Shown: in pieces, positions 8,365 through 17,396 of the stretch | Position numbering within the stretch: position 1 is the first letter of the stretch | Layout of the letters: every line of letters starts with the position of its first letter | Source of the DNA: Luteibacter jiangsuensis | GTDB lineage: Bacteria; Pseudomonadota; Gammaproteobacteria; Xanthomonadales; Rhodanobacteraceae | DNA: 64,000 nt | Assembly: GCF_011742555.1 (NCBI RefSeq) | Contig: NZ_JAAQQR010000006.1 | Coordinates: 62,001 to 126,000 of the forward strand | Direction: 5' to 3' | Program-made: the position numbers and the translations under genes | Notes under the pieces: model-generated | Told to the model about the DNA's origin: nothing | What the model saw: only the letters and a program-made list of their open reading frames with translations | The model's database searches: none

Positions 8365-9598
8365 AGCGAAGCGCCTGGGCGGGCTGCGTGCGCGAAGCGC
8401 GCCACGCCGGATACAGGGTGGCCAGCAGAGAGAAGGCGAACGTCACCAGTACCACCCAGCCCACGTCCGACCAGAGCAACTGACTCGGCAGCTCGCTGAT
8501 GTAGTACACGTCCGGCGAAAGGAACGTCTGGCCGGTGATGTGCTCGATCCACTTCACGAGCGCCGGCAGGTTCAGCGACAGCACGGCGCCGAGCAGCACG
8601 CCGAAAGCGATGCCCACCACGCCCACCAGCACGCCCTGCACCATGAACATGCCCATGATGCTGCGCGGCGTCGAGCCCAGCGTGCGCAGGATGGCGATGT
8701 CCGCCTGCTTGTCGGTGACCAGCATCATCAGCATGGAAATGAGGTTGATGACGGCCACGAGGATGATCAGCGAGAGGATGATGAACATCACCTTCTTTTC
8801 CATGTCGATGGCACGGAAGAAGTTGGCGTGCGTATCCATCCACGTTTCCACGCGATAGGACTGGCCAAGCTTGTTCACCAATTCCTGCGCCACCGGCCAT
8901 GCCTCGCGCATGTCGTCCAGCTTCAGGCGGATGCCCGTGGGGCCGTCGAAGCCGTTCAGGCGTTCGGCGTCCTGCATGGAGATGAGCGCCAGGTTGGCGT
9001 CGTATTCCTGCATGCCCAGTTCGAAGATACCGCTGACGGTGAAGCTTCGCAGTTTCGGCACCGCCCCCATGGGCGTGGCCGTGAACTGGGGCACCACCAC
9101 GGTGACCTTGTCGCCGACCTGCACGCCGAGCGTAAGGGCGAGCTCCCGGCCGAGCACGATCTTCCAGCTGCGGTCGGTCAGGTCGGACATCTTGCCTTCG
9201 ACCATGTGCCGGTCGATGTCGGACACGTTGGGTTCCATCGACGGCAGCACGCCGCGGATGAGCGCACCGCTGGGGCGCCGGGCCTGGAGGAAGGCCTGGA
9301 TCTCCACGTAGGGTGCCGCGCCACGCACGTGCCTGGTGCTTTCCGCGGTCTTCACCGCGTTCTGCCAGTTCTGCACCGTTTCGTCGATGCCGGACACGGT
9401 GACGTGCGAGACGGCACCCAGGATACGGTTGCGCAGTTCGCTGTCGAAGCCGTTCATGACCGACATGACCGTGATGAGCGCGGTGACGCTGATCGCGATG
9501 CACACGATCGACACGGTGGAAATGAAGGAAATGAACTGGTTGCGACGCTTTGCCCGCGTATATCGCAGTCCGATGAAGAGCTCTAGGGGTCTGAACAT
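8357..9598 (-). CDS. Lipoprotein-releasing ABC transporter permease (LolC/LolE/LolF family)
   Basis: 413 residues from ATG 9598, beginning [30 protein letters not shown], the canonical LolC/E amphipathic start. Four membrane helices: one near residues 25-50, then a ~220-residue periplasmic MacB-like domain (51-270), then three (about 272-300, 315-345, 375-400). It forms the inner-membrane channel that hands lipoproteins to LolA. Only one permease gene sits with lolD, so it may work as a homodimer (LolF style) unless a second gene lies elsewhere. A 29-codon upstream extension of the ORF is rejected because it precedes the family start. Confidence 0.93.
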   Translation of the reverse strand: MFRPLELFIGLRYTRAKRRNQFISFISTVSIVCIAISVTALITVMSVMNGFDSELRNRILGAVSHVTVSGIDETVQNWQNAVKTAESTRHVRGAAPYVEIQAFLQARRPSGALIRGVLPSMEPNVSDIDRHMVEGKMSDLTDRSWKIVLGRELALTLGVQVGDKVTVVVPQFTATPMGAVPKLRSFTVSGIFELGMQEYDANLALISMQDAERLNGFDGPTGIRLKLDDMREAWPVAQELVNKLGQSYRVETWMDTHANFFRAIDMEKKVMFIILSLIILVAVINLISMLMMLVTDKQADIAILRTLGSTPRSIMGMFMVQGVLVGVVGIAFGVLLGAVLSLNLPALVKWIEHITGQTFLSPDVYYISELPSQLLWSDVGWVVLVTFAFSLLATLYPAWRASRTQPAQALRYE

Positions 9599-9733
9599 AC
9601 CTGTCGACAACTGCCTGGGATGAGGGGGTGCCGAGTTGAGACACGCACCGCGCCGCAGAGTGCCCGATGCGGCCCGCGGGGGCAAGCCGACCCTTGGCGG
9701 GGGCCCGGCGTTCCCTCTTACTTACCGAATCCC

Positions 9734-9816
9734 TGTGGGAGCTGCTTCAGCAGCGATCCCGCGGCAGCGGGCAAGCTTGCGGCAAGCACCCTATCGCCGC
9801 TGAAGCGGCTCCCACA
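9734..9816. repeat. REP unit
   Basis: 83-bp palindrome TGTGGGAGCTGCTTCAGCAGC ... GCTGAAGCGGCTCCCACA with the central GCGGCAGCGGGCAAGCTTGC part. It lies 33 nt beyond the ygfX stop, between ygfX and the lol permease. The rest of the gap 9599-9849 shows no gene. It lacks the CATAGCCGG half that the IS110 element uses. Confidence 0.9.
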
Positions 9817-9849
9817 AGGGTTTATCGGGCCATGTAGCAACAGGGCGAG

Positions 9850-10263
9850 TCAGATTCCGTGCGATCGGATGCGGGCGCGCAGAAGGCGCAGGTCGTCGGG
9901 CGGCACGTTGTCTGGCAGGAGGGCCAGCTGTACCGCGCCCTTCCGCCAGCCGAGGTGCAGGAACACCGCGCCGGAGAACACGCGGGCATGGCGCAATTCG
10001 GCCGGCACCGTGCGACCGGTGCGGAGCGTAATGGTCCACAAGCCTGCCTGCGATAGCGATACCGCGACGACGGGTGGCTCGCGGAACGCGCCAAGGCGTC
10101 GAAAGCCGTACCCCGCGACGATGGCCGCGAGCACCGGGCGGAGATACCAAGGCAGCGAGGTAAAGAACGGGGCTGCGGTCGCCAGGAGCAGCACCGTTGC
10201 CACGAGAGTTGTCAGCGTGGCCGAAGGCCGGTAATCAAAGCCGATGCCTCGTGCGGATGTCAT
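9850..10263 (-). CDS. YgfX/CptA-like small membrane protein
   Basis: 137 residues. Two close membrane helices (LTTLVATVLLLATAAPFF and YLRPVLAAIVAGYGFRRLG, about residues 15-55) are followed by a soluble beta-rich region with LRTGRTVPAELRHARVFSGAVFLHL. Layout and position directly after sdhE match YgfX (CptA), the inner-membrane partner of SdhE in Enterobacteria, sometimes described as a toxin acting on cytoskeletal proteins; sequence likeness is weak, so the call rests partly on synteny. ATG 10263 lies inside the sdhE coding end (29-nt overlap), implying translational coupling. Confidence 0.7.
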   Translation of the reverse strand: MTSARGIGFDYRPSATLTTLVATVLLLATAAPFFTSLPWYLRPVLAAIVAGYGFRRLGAFREPPVVAVSLSQAGLWTITLRTGRTVPAELRHARVFSGAVFLHLGWRKGAVQLALLPDNVPPDDLRLLRARIRSHGI

Positions 10264-10483
10264 CGATGATTGCCTGCCAGTCGTCGCGCGGGGCGCGGGC
10301 ATGGCCCATCACCCAATCCCAGAGATCGGGATCCTGCACGTCCAGCAGTTCGTCGAACGCCAGCCGCGCGGCCTCGTCGGCGTCGGCGAAGCGCTCGTCG
10401 AGCCAGCCGCCGAAAAGACGGTCCAGTTCGCGCGTACCGCGACGGGTGCGCCAGCGCAGGCGTTTGAGGCGGGCTTCGTCCAT
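10235..10483 (-). CDS. sdhE: Succinate dehydrogenase flavinylation factor SdhE
   Basis: 82 residues, the usual size. The start MDEARLKRLRWRTRRGTRELDRLF contains the RGxxE signature of the SdhE/Sdh5 family (RRGTRELD), needed for covalent FAD attachment to SdhA. The small helical bundle continues with LLDVQDPDLWDWVMG. It acts in the cytosol on apo-SdhA. It sits 35 nt after a REP unit downstream of sdhB and overlaps ygfX, so it is functionally part of the sdh cluster. Confidence 0.93.
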   Translation of the reverse strand: MDEARLKRLRWRTRRGTRELDRLFGGWLDERFADADEAARLAFDELLDVQDPDLWDWVMGHARAPRDDWQAIIDDIRTRHRL

Positions 10484-10515
10484 CCTGAATCGACTCCTGC
10501 AGCTACGATGCCTTG

Positions 10516-10598
10516 TGTGGGAGCCGCTTCAGCGGCGATGGGTGCTCGCGACAGGCTTGCCCGCTGCCGCGGGATCGCCGACATAGCCGGCTCCCACA
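10516..10598. repeat. REP unit between sdhB and sdhE
   Basis: 83-bp palindrome bracketed by TGTGGGAGCCGCTTCAGCGG and CATAGCCGGCTCCCACA. Located 29 nt past the sdhB stop in the transcribed direction, so it may stabilise or separate the sdhCDAB message from sdhE-ygfX. Carries an intact copy (10582-10597) of the 16-bp sequence targeted by the IS110 element at 25.2 kb. Confidence 0.9.
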
Positions 10599-10627
10599 AG
10601 GTATGGCATGACCAGAAGCTGCCGAAG

Positions 10628-11413
10628 TCAGGCCGAACGACGCTCCACGATCAGCTTCTTGATCTCCGCGATCGCCTTCGCCGGGTTCAGACCCTTCGGG
10701 CAGGTGCGCGCGCAGTTCATGATCGTATGGCAGCGGTAGAGCTTGAACGGGTCTTCGAGGTCGTCCAGGCGGTTGCCGGTGTCCTCGTCGCGGCTGTCCA
10801 CGATCCAGCGATAGGCCTGGAGAAGGATGGCCGGACCGAGGTAGCGGTCGCCGTTCCACCAGTAGCTGGGGCACGACGTGGAGCAGCACGCGCAGAGGAT
10901 GCACTCGTAAAGACCGTCGAGCTTCTTGCGGTCTTCCGGCGACTGCAGGCGCTCCTTGTCGGCCGGCGCCGGGCTCTGCGTGCGCATCCACGGCTTGATG
11001 GAGGCGAACTGCGCATAGAAGTGCGTGAGGTCGGGCACCAGGTCCTTCACCACCGGCATGTGCGGCAAGGGATAGATGTTGACCGTGCCGCTGCCGCAGT
11101 CCTCGATGGCCTTGGTGCATGCCAGCGTGTTCGTGCCGGCGATGTTCATGGCGCACGAGCCGCAGATGCCTTCGCGGCACGAACGGCGCAGCGAGAGCGT
11201 GGAATCGATCTCGTTCTTGATCTTCAGCAGGGCGTCGAGAACCATCGGACCGCACGTGTCGAGATCGACCTCGTACGTGTCGGTGCGGGGGTTCTGGCCG
11301 TCATCCGGCGTCCAGCGGTACACCTTGAAGGTGCGCACGTTCTTCGCGCCCTTCGCCGGGAAATGCTTGCCGGCCTGGATCTTGGAATTCTTGGGTAGCG
11401 TGAACTCTGCCAC
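10628..11413 (-). CDS. sdhB: Succinate dehydrogenase iron-sulfur subunit
   Basis: 261 residues. N-terminal 2Fe-2S domain with [15 protein letters not shown], then the 4Fe-4S and 3Fe-4S motifs [13 protein letters not shown] and [11 protein letters not shown]. It carries electrons from FAD in SdhA to ubiquinone in complex II. Starts at ATG 11413, 21 nt after the sdhA stop. All cluster cysteines are present and length is normal. Confidence 0.97.
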   Translation of the reverse strand: MAEFTLPKNSKIQAGKHFPAKGAKNVRTFKVYRWTPDDGQNPRTDTYEVDLDTCGPMVLDALLKIKNEIDSTLSLRRSCREGICGSCAMNIAGTNTLACTKAIEDCGSGTVNIYPLPHMPVVKDLVPDLTHFYAQFASIKPWMRTQSPAPADKERLQSPEDRKKLDGLYECILCACCSTSCPSYWWNGDRYLGPAILLQAYRWIVDSRDEDTGNRLDDLEDPFKLYRCHTIMNCARTCPKGLNPAKAIAEIKKLIVERRSA

Positions 11414-11434
11414 GATGGCCTCTCCGGTCCGGTA

Positions 11435-13219
11435 TCAGTAAACGCGCTTCTTCGGCGGCACGACTTCGACGTCGTCCGTCAAGGTGTACATATGCACCGG
11501 GCGGAAGTCGAAGCGGGACTTGCCGGCCTCGTCGATCCACACCAGCGTGTGCTTCTGCCACTCGTGGTCGTCGCGGTCCGGGAAATCCTCGCGGGCATGG
11601 GCGCCGCGGCTTTCAGGGCGCTGCTCGGCCGAATGCATGGTGGCCACGGCCTGCGCGAGCAGGTTCGACAACTCCAGCGTTTCGATGAGGTCGGAGTTCC
11701 ACACCAACGAACGATCGGTGACCTTCACGTCCTGGAACTTCGAGTACACCTCGGAGATCTTCTGCGAACCTTCCTTCAGCGTCTCCCCCGTGCGGAACAC
11801 GGCGGCGTCGGACTGCATGGTCTTCTGCATGTCGGCGCGGATCTGTGCCGTGGGCGTGCCGCCGTTGGCATAGCGCAGTGCGTCGAAGCGTCCGAGCACC
11901 TTGTCCAGCGCGTTCGCCGGCAGGTCGCGGTGCGGGGCGCCCGGCTTGACGATCTCGGCGCAACGGTTCGCCACCGCGCGGCCGAACACCACGAGGTCGA
12001 GCAGCGAGTTCGAACCGAGGCGGTTCGCGCCGTGCACGGACACGCACGCGGCTTCGCCGATGGCGAACAGGCCCGGCACCACGGCATCCGGATCGTCGCC
12101 CAGCTTGGTGACGACTTCGCCGTGGTAGTTGGTGGGGATGCCGCCCATGTTGTAGTGGACGGTCGGCAGCACGGGAATCGGCTCCTTCGTGACGTCGACG
12201 CCCGCGAAGATGCGCGCGGATTCGGCGATGCCCGGCAGGCGCTCGTGGATGACCTCGGGGCCAAGGTGCATCAGATTGAGGTGGATGTGGTCCTTGTTAG
12301 GGCCCACGCCACGGCCTTCGCGGATCTCGATGGTCATCGCGCGGCTGACGACGTCGCGCGAGGCGAGGTCCTTCGCGTTCGGGGCATAGCGCTCCATGAA
12401 GCGCTCGCCCTCGGAGTTCGTGAGATAGCCGCCTTCGCCGCGCACGCCCTCGGTGATGAGGCAGCCGGCGCCGTAGATCCCCGTGGGATGGAACTGCACG
12501 AATTCCATGTCCTGCAGCGGCAGGCCGGCACGCAGCACCATGCCGCCGCCGTCTCCCGTGCAGGTGTGCGCCGAGGTGGCGCTGAAGTAGGCGCGGCCGT
12601 AGCCGCCGGTGGCCATCACCACGGCGTGGCCGCGGAACAGGTGCAGCGTGCCCTCGTTCATGTCGAGCGCCAGCACGCCCACGCACTTGCCTTCCTCGAA
12701 GATGAGGTCGATGGCGAAGTACTCGATGAAGAACGTGGCGTCGTGCGCCAGCGCCTGCTGGTACAGCGTGTGCAGGATGGCGTGGCCGGTACGATCGGCC
12801 GCGGCGCAGGTACGCTGCGCGGTGCCCTGACCGTAATGCGTGGTCATGCCGCCGAACGGGCGCTGGTAGATCTTGCCTTCCTCGGTACGCGAGAACGGCA
12901 CGCCGTAGTGTTCGAGTTCGATGATGGCCGGGATGGCCTCGCGGCACATGTACTCGATGGCGTCCTGGTCGCCGAGCCAGTCGGAACCCTTGATCGTGTC
13001 GTAGAAGTGGAAGCGCCAGTCGTCCTCGCCCATGTTGCCGAGCGCGGCCGAGATACCGCCCTGCGCAGCCACGGTGTGCGAGCGCGTCGGGAACACCTTG
13101 GTGATGCAGGCGGCCTTGAGGCCCTTCTCGGCCAGGCCGAAGGTCGCGCGCAGGCCGGCGCCACCGGCACCCACCACGATCACGTCGTACTTATGTTGTT
13201 GAACCTTGTAGGCTTCCAT
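11435..13219 (-). CDS. sdhA: Succinate dehydrogenase flavoprotein subunit
   Basis: 594 residues. FAD-binding GxGGAG motif near residue 18 ([11 protein letters not shown]), the histidine for covalent FAD in [11 protein letters not shown], catalytic segment [23 protein letters not shown], and the C-terminal [16 protein letters not shown]. Oxidises succinate to fumarate in the TCA cycle. Sits 3 nt from the sdhD stop in the order C-D-A-B. A 707-residue antisense ORF on the plus strand here is a GC-rich shadow. Confidence 0.97.
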   Translation of the reverse strand: MEAYKVQQHKYDVIVVGAGGAGLRATFGLAEKGLKAACITKVFPTRSHTVAAQGGISAALGNMGEDDWRFHFYDTIKGSDWLGDQDAIEYMCREAIPAIIELEHYGVPFSRTEEGKIYQRPFGGMTTHYGQGTAQRTCAAADRTGHAILHTLYQQALAHDATFFIEYFAIDLIFEEGKCVGVLALDMNEGTLHLFRGHAVVMATGGYGRAYFSATSAHTCTGDGGGMVLRAGLPLQDMEFVQFHPTGIYGAGCLITEGVRGEGGYLTNSEGERFMERYAPNAKDLASRDVVSRAMTIEIREGRGVGPNKDHIHLNLMHLGPEVIHERLPGIAESARIFAGVDVTKEPIPVLPTVHYNMGGIPTNYHGEVVTKLGDDPDAVVPGLFAIGEAACVSVHGANRLGSNSLLDLVVFGRAVANRCAEIVKPGAPHRDLPANALDKVLGRFDALRYANGGTPTAQIRADMQKTMQSDAAVFRTGETLKEGSQKISEVYSKFQDVKVTDRSLVWNSDLIETLELSNLLAQAVATMHSAEQRPESRGAHAREDFPDRDDHEWQKHTLVWIDEAGKSRFDFRPVHMYTLTDDVEVVPPKKRVY

Positions 13220-13222
13220 CGA

Positions 13223-13609
13223 TCAGCTTCCGAGCGCGACGCGCAGCACGGCCAGTACGCCCGCGAGCGCGGCGAGTACGGCGATGAACTTGATGAGCAC
13301 CAGCGAGACCACTTCGAGCCAGCGCGTGTGGACGTAGTCTTCGATCACGACCTGCAGGCCCAGCACCGCATGGCGGAACATGGTGATCAGCAGGGCGGCG
13401 AGCAGCACCGCGTTCCACGGCTTCGCCAGCGTGGCGCGCGCGGTGGCGTAGTCGGAGTGCATGAGGCCCAGAACGGTGACCACGAACCAGACGGTGAGGA
13501 ACACCAGGCCAAGGGCGGTGACGCGCTGGAGCATCCAGTGGCTGACACCTTCCTTCGCCGAACCCAGGCCGCGAGCGCGGGCCAGCGGATTGCGCAGGTC
13601 GCGGCTCAT
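13223..13609 (-). CDS. sdhD: Succinate dehydrogenase membrane anchor subunit
   Basis: 128 residues with three membrane helices (about 28-48, 62-82, 100-122). The haem-b ligand is probably the His in MFRHAVLGLQVVIEDYVH, with the following Asp/Tyr near the ubiquinone site. ATG 13609 overlaps the sdhC stop by 4 nt. Anchors SdhAB to the inner membrane. Confidence 0.93.
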   Translation of the reverse strand: MSRDLRNPLARARGLGSAKEGVSHWMLQRVTALGLVFLTVWFVVTVLGLMHSDYATARATLAKPWNAVLLAALLITMFRHAVLGLQVVIEDYVHTRWLEVVSLVLIKFIAVLAALAGVLAVLRVALGS

Positions 13610-13998
13610 GCGTGACCTCCGGCGAGCACATACGCCCAGACGGCAACGGTGAGCACGATCGAGACGATGATCGACAGCCAGCTGCTGCGGACGAACGCGG
13701 GAATGGAGTAACCGGTGCCGGTGTCCTGCACCAGGTGACGGATGCCGTTGGCCAGGTGGTAGAAGAAGGCCAGGGTCCAGCCGAACAGCACCACCATGCC
13801 CAGCGGGCTGCCGGCGCAGTCGGTGAAGGTGGCGAAGGCCTCCGGGCCGGCGGCGACGGCCGCGAGACCCCAGACGAGGAGCAGGCTACCGACGGCGAGA
13901 ACGATGCCGGTGGCACGATGCAGGATGGAGGTCACCATCTGCACTTGCCACTTGTAGACCTGGAGATGCGGTGAGAGCGGGCGTCCCGTTTGTGCCAT
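13606..13998 (-). CDS. sdhC: Succinate dehydrogenase cytochrome b556 subunit
   Basis: 130 residues, three helices. Opens with RPLSPHLQVYKWQVQMVTSILHRATG, the SdhC quinone-site signature (S and R in SILHRATG), and carries the haem ligand in YHLANGIRHLVQD. First structural gene of sdhCDAB; the DUF1674 gene lies 60 nt upstream on the same strand. Confidence 0.95.
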   Translation of the reverse strand: MAQTGRPLSPHLQVYKWQVQMVTSILHRATGIVLAVGSLLLVWGLAAVAAGPEAFATFTDCAGSPLGMVVLFGWTLAFFYHLANGIRHLVQDTGTGYSIPAFVRSSWLSIIVSIVLTVAVWAYVLAGGHA

Positions 13999-14058
13999 GG
14001 CGGCTATCCTGATTGGAATCGCTGGTGCCCGACGGTTTCTCTCTTCGCCTTCCGGTTC

Positions 14059-14226
14059 TCAGAAGTCGATGCAGCGTCCGTTCTTTTCCCAGTCGCCGTA
14101 ACGCGTTGGGTCCAATGGCGCTTTCTCGACCCCTGCTTCGCCGTTCGTGGGGACGACCGGCGGAACGAGCGGCTTCGCCGGAGCGGAATCGTTCGTGCCC
14201 TTGGGTTCGGAGGGATTGTCGGACAT
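14059..14226 (-). CDS. DUF1674/SDHAF4-like succinate dehydrogenase assembly factor
   Basis: 55 residues from ATG 14226. A disordered Pro-rich first half is followed by DPTRYGDWEKNGRCIDF at the very C-terminus, the defining motif of the DUF1674 family, whose eukaryotic member SDHAF4 protects flavinylated SdhA before it meets SdhB. It precedes sdhC in the same direction with 60 nt between, so it is likely the first gene of the operon. A start 12 codons upstream (14262) is possible but lacks conservation. Confidence 0.85.
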   Translation of the reverse strand: MSDNPSEPKGTNDSAPAKPLVPPVVPTNGEAGVEKAPLDPTRYGDWEKNGRCIDF

Positions 14227-14353
14227 GGTTATAAAGCCCTGAAAGCGTAATACCTGTGCCACGGCAGCACAACCTTGACGAATGCGTCGGACCTTGGGAA
14301 GGCCCCGGCCGGACCGTATATCTTACCCCTCCCCTCCCTCCTCCGCCTCCCCC

Positions 14354-15145
14354 ATGCCGAGCACTACCACTCGTACGATAACCCTCACCGGCCCGGACGC
14401 CGCGGGCTTCGCCAATGCCCAGTTCAGCAGCGACATCCTGTCGCTCGCCCCCGGCCGATGGCAGTGGAGCGGCTGGCTGGACCCCAAGGGACGCGTACGT
14501 GCCCTGCTCCAGGTAGCGCGGGTTTCGGAAGAGCGGTTCGTGGCGGTGCCGCGGGGTGGCGACGCGCAGGCGCTCGCACAGGACCTGGCGCGCTTCGTGT
14601 TCCGCGCCAAGGTGAAGATCGAGGTATCGCAGGAACGTCATACCGCCGATGGCGACGCGCTTGCCGACGGCGAAGCGAGGGAAACCGACGATGGCGTGTT
14701 GACGCTCGGTGAAGGCGATGCATCGTTGCGCATCGGTGCGAGCGAAGGCGACGACGCGTGGATTGCGCGCCACATCGCGAAAGGTTTTGCATGGTTGCCG
14801 GATGCTGCTCTCGGCACGTTGCTTCCACCGGCACTGTCCATGGAACGGCTGGGTGCCGTCGCATTCGACAAGGGATGTTTTCCCGGTCAGGAAATTGCAG
14901 CGCGCCTGCATTTCCTCGGCGGCCACAAGCGTCATCTGCATGCGGCACGCGTGGAAGGCGAAACGAATCTCGCGAACGGCCAAGCGCTGCGCATTCACGG
15001 CAAGGATGCAGGCGTGGTGTTGATGCACGTGCACATCAGCAATTCGCCTACGACTCTTGTCGTACTCGACGATACGGCGACACAGGAGGAGACTCTTGAT
15101 ATCGACGATGCGCGCCTTCATCTCATCTCGACATTCGCAGAATAA
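14354..15145 (+). CDS. ygfZ: Folate-binding Fe-S cluster maintenance protein YgfZ
   Basis: 263 residues, GcvT-like fold. The family fingerprint K-G-C-F-P-G-Q-E is present (FDKGCFPGQEIAAR, about residues 175-188). YgfZ uses tetrahydrofolate to support certain Fe-S enzymes, which fits its divergent position beside the sdh genes. ATG 14354 is preceded by a long pyrimidine stretch (14328-14353) with no Shine-Dalgarno, which is unusual; an in-frame ORF continues 24 codons upstream but without likeness. Confidence 0.9.
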   Translation: MPSTTTRTITLTGPDAAGFANAQFSSDILSLAPGRWQWSGWLDPKGRVRALLQVARVSEERFVAVPRGGDAQALAQDLARFVFRAKVKIEVSQERHTADGDALADGEARETDDGVLTLGEGDASLRIGASEGDDAWIARHIAKGFAWLPDAALGTLLPPALSMERLGAVAFDKGCFPGQEIAARLHFLGGHKRHLHAARVEGETNLANGQALRIHGKDAGVVLMHVHISNSPTTLVVLDDTATQEETLDIDDARLHLISTFAE

Positions 15146-15577
15146 CGCGCGCTGTTTCGAAAAAACTGTTCGCGCATGTGTGTGAGTCGAAGCTGAACCA
15201 AGCGCCCTCTGCACTTGCGCAAACGGCGAAGCGCCACTAGGCTCCGCCGATCCATTTCACGTGGCCGTGGTGTTTCGACACGGTTACACCCGCGACGAAC
15301 CGTCGAAGATGACGGTTCTGGCGCGACCCGGTCCCCACCGGAGAACGAGCGACGCGCACCGTTTCCGCGCGAGCCGAAAACCCCATACCGGACGGCTCCG
15401 GACAGCCGCCCAGTACAGTCACAGTGTGTGACGCCCGAGTCATCCGTGCTTATCAGATTCAACGGGTGCCATCGGTTGGTCCAGGTAGTAACGGCCTGCC
15501 CGCCCGTCTACCGCTCATACGTCTCCCATGGCCCTCCAGCCGCAAGTGACGGAAAAGCTCGTTGGAGGCAGATACAC
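15146..15577. other. 432-bp region without a recognisable gene
   Basis: No reading frame here has the codon character of its neighbours. Two perfect inverted repeats are visible: GAACCGTC-GAAGAT-GACGGTTC (15297-15318) and GTCACA-GTG-TGTGAC (15418-15432). Neither is followed by a T-run, so they are candidate protein-binding sites or RNA structures in a long leader of the cell-wall hydrolase gene. A GGAGG ribosome site lies about 10 nt before the hydrolase start. Confidence 0.5.
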
Positions 15578-16012
15578 ATGAAACTCTCCGCTTTGCTCTG
15601 GATGGCGTCCGTCCTCCCGAGCCACCTCGCCGACCAGACGTGCCTGGCGACGACGGTTTACCTCGAGGCACGCAGCGAACCCACCATCGGCCAGTACGCC
15701 GTGGCGGAAGTGGCCCTGAGGCGACGCGATCGCCGCATGGGCGGCAGCAATGTCTGCGACGTCGTCAAGGCGCCGCGCCAGTTCGCCATCACCACCACAC
15801 CGAAGGATTTCGAGATCAACGATCTCGTGGCGTGGAACAAGGCATGGAAAATCGCCGGCGACTCCCTCAACAACTGGAGCCTGCCGAAGAGCGAACGCCT
15901 CGTTTATGTTCCGCAGGCGGATCATTTCGCCACCGTCGCGGTTTCGCCGAGCTGGTCTGCCAGCCGCGTCGTTCGCAAGATCGGCGACCACGCGTTCTAC
16001 GCCGTCAACTGA
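15578..16012 (+). CDS. SleB-type cell wall hydrolase
   Basis: 144 residues. After a short hydrophobic start the fold begins with DQTCLATTVYLEARSEPTIGQYAVAEVALRR, the E-A-R/E pattern of the Hydrolase_2 (SleB-like) domain, where the Glu of YLEARSE is the predicted catalytic acid. Later VCDVVKAPRQFA and the C-terminal GDHAFYAV match the family. ATG 15578 follows TTGGAGGC. Presumed peptidoglycan lytic activity; the signal sequence is weak (MKLSALLWMASVLPSHLA), so export is probable but not certain. Confidence 0.85.
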   Translation: MKLSALLWMASVLPSHLADQTCLATTVYLEARSEPTIGQYAVAEVALRRRDRRMGGSNVCDVVKAPRQFAITTTPKDFEINDLVAWNKAWKIAGDSLNNWSLPKSERLVYVPQADHFATVAVSPSWSASRVVRKIGDHAFYAVN

Positions 16013-16075
16013 CGCGCTAACAACTTGCGGGGAAAAGGGATCCAGGCGGGCAGCTTGGGATCTCCGGGAAAAAGG

Positions 16076-16101
16076 GGCCCTCGGACGAGGGTCTTTTTTT
16101 T
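16076..16101 (+). terminator. Rho-independent terminator of the cell wall hydrolase
   Basis: A 7-bp stem (GGCCCTC with GAGGGTC, one G-T pair) with a 4-nt loop is followed by eight T residues. It lies 64 nt after the hydrolase stop. Confidence 0.85.
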
Positions 16102-16106
16102 GCGCA

Positions 16107-16135
16107 AAGAAAAGGGCCCGCTTGCGCGGACCCTT
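16107..16135 (-). terminator. Probable terminator of the minus-strand glycine-zipper genes
   Basis: Read on the minus strand, AAGGGTCCGC pairs with GCGGGCCCTT (one mismatch) around a 4-nt loop and is followed by TTTCTTT. It lies just beyond the stop at 16160, back-to-back with the plus-strand terminator. Confidence 0.6.
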
Positions 16136-16159
16136 CTCAGCTTTGGACGTCTATACGTC

Positions 16160-16627
16160 TCAACGACGATACACGTGATCCCCGCGCACCTCGACGTAAT
16201 CGCCGCGACGCAGTTGCGGATCTTCCCGCTGCGTGACAGTGGCCCAACGGCCGTCGTCGAGGCGGATACGCACACGGAACGCCACATCGTTCGCGCCGTT
16301 GCGCTTGCCTACCTGGTTGCCGACGACACCGCCGACCACCGCGCCGCCGACGGTCGCCGCCGAGCGGCCATCACCCTTGCCGATGGTGTTGCCGAGCAGA
16401 CCGCCCGCCACGGCGCCGATCACGGCGCCAAGCGGGGAAGAATCCTTCTCCACGTACACCTGCTCGACATCCTCCACCACGCCGCACTGCTCGCAACCGC
16501 GCGGTGCACCGGAATACACGACGCGATCGTCCCGATAAACCCGACGCGGCTGCTCATAGCAGGCCGTCAAAGACAATGTGGCCAGAGCCGCGGCAACGAG
16601 ACCGGCCTTCCGAACGATGCTGTGCAT
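16160..16627 (-). CDS. Glycine-zipper 2TM lipoprotein
   Basis: 155 residues. Lipoprotein signal ending LATLSLTACYEQ (Cys 23). A CEQCGVVEDVEQVYVE segment precedes the glycine zipper (LGAVIGAVAGGLLGNTIGKG ... GAVVGGVVGNQVG, about 68-108), followed by a basic tail domain with GDYVEVRGDHVYRR. The pair C-x2-C-GVV before the zipper is shared with the protein at 234-683, showing they are paralogues. Second gene of a two-gene unit with 16660-17256 (32-nt gap). Probably an outer-membrane lipoprotein; function unknown. Confidence 0.85.
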   Translation of the reverse strand: MHSIVRKAGLVAAALATLSLTACYEQPRRVYRDDRVVYSGAPRGCEQCGVVEDVEQVYVEKDSSPLGAVIGAVAGGLLGNTIGKGDGRSAATVGGAVVGGVVGNQVGKRNGANDVAFRVRIRLDDGRWATVTQREDPQLRRGDYVEVRGDHVYRR

Positions 16628-16659
16628 GGGGTGTACTCCTTTGGAAAGGGATTTGTGGA

Positions 16660-17256
16660 TCAGCGCGCGTCAGAGACCGCGACGACGCCTTCCTGCACCT
16701 CGACACGGTCGCCCGGGTCGTGGTCCATGCGCACCGAACGGGTCACGCCGTTGTATTCGTAGCGGACGTCGTAAGCCACGATCTTGTCGCTGCCCGGCAC
16801 CGAGTTGCACTTGCGCACCGTGCTGGTGACGGTATTGGTTTCCTGACGGCGCTCCTGGATCTCGTGACCGGCGTAACCGCCGCCCACCGCGCCGGCCACC
16901 GTCGCCAGCGTGCGGCCCTTGCCGCCACCGATCTGGTTGCCGAGCAGACCGCCCGCGACCGCACCGATGGCGGTACCCGCGATCTGGTGCTGGTCCTTCA
17001 CCGGAGCCCGGCGGGTCACCACCTCGTCGTGGCACTCGCGGCGGCCTTCGGTGGTTTCGCGAACCGGGTCGACACTGACCACACGGGCATACTTCGGACC
17101 GGCAGGCGCCGGTGCGATCGGCTCGGCAGCGGGCGCCGCTCCTGGGGCCGGCGCGTTCGCCACATCGGCATTCGCGTCGCGGTTGCAGGCGGACAGGCCA
17201 AATACCAGGGCCGCGCCCAAAGCGGCGTTCAGGACGGAAATCTTCAACCTGCTCAT
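16660..17256 (-). CDS. Glycine-zipper 2TM lipoprotein with Ala/Pro linker
   Basis: 198 residues. Lipoprotein signal ALGAALVFGLSACNRD (Cys 24), an Ala-Pro-rich linker to about residue 52, a short beta part, then the zipper GTAIGAVAGGLLGNQIGGG ... GAVGGGYAGHEI (about 93-130) and a C-terminal domain VRKCNSVPGSDKIVAYDVRYEYNG with DPGDRVEVQEG at the end. This last domain matches the common 17-kDa/UMTA-like surface-antigen tail. Upstream gene of the pair with 16160-16627 and divergent from tatD. Confidence 0.87.
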   Translation of the reverse strand: MSRLKISVLNAALGAALVFGLSACNRDANADVANAPAPGAAPAAEPIAPAPAGPKYARVVSVDPVRETTEGRRECHDEVVTRRAPVKDQHQIAGTAIGAVAGGLLGNQIGGGKGRTLATVAGAVGGGYAGHEIQERRQETNTVTSTVRKCNSVPGSDKIVAYDVRYEYNGVTRSVRMDHDPGDRVEVQEGVVAVSDAR

Positions 17257-17396
17257 ACCCTAATCTCCACTGTGTATCGGCGGTCCGACAGTGCCTGAGC
17301 CCCATCACCCAAAGCCGCCTCGGTCGCCATTTGACAGTCGTTAAACTGAACGACGCCTTAGACTCCCTCTTACGTTCATTCAGGCATCACACCCAC

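Noticed and set aside
11492-13615. 707-codon plus-strand open frame antisense to sdhA/sdhD
   Set aside because: Arg/His/Ala/Val-rich shadow of a strongly coding GC-rich gene; no domain likeness, while the sense strand encodes SdhA in full.
15418-15432. CRP-type site
   Set aside because: GTCACA-GTG-TGTGAC is a perfect palindrome but has the half-sites in the inverse order and wrong spacing for CRP (TGTGA-N6-TCACA).
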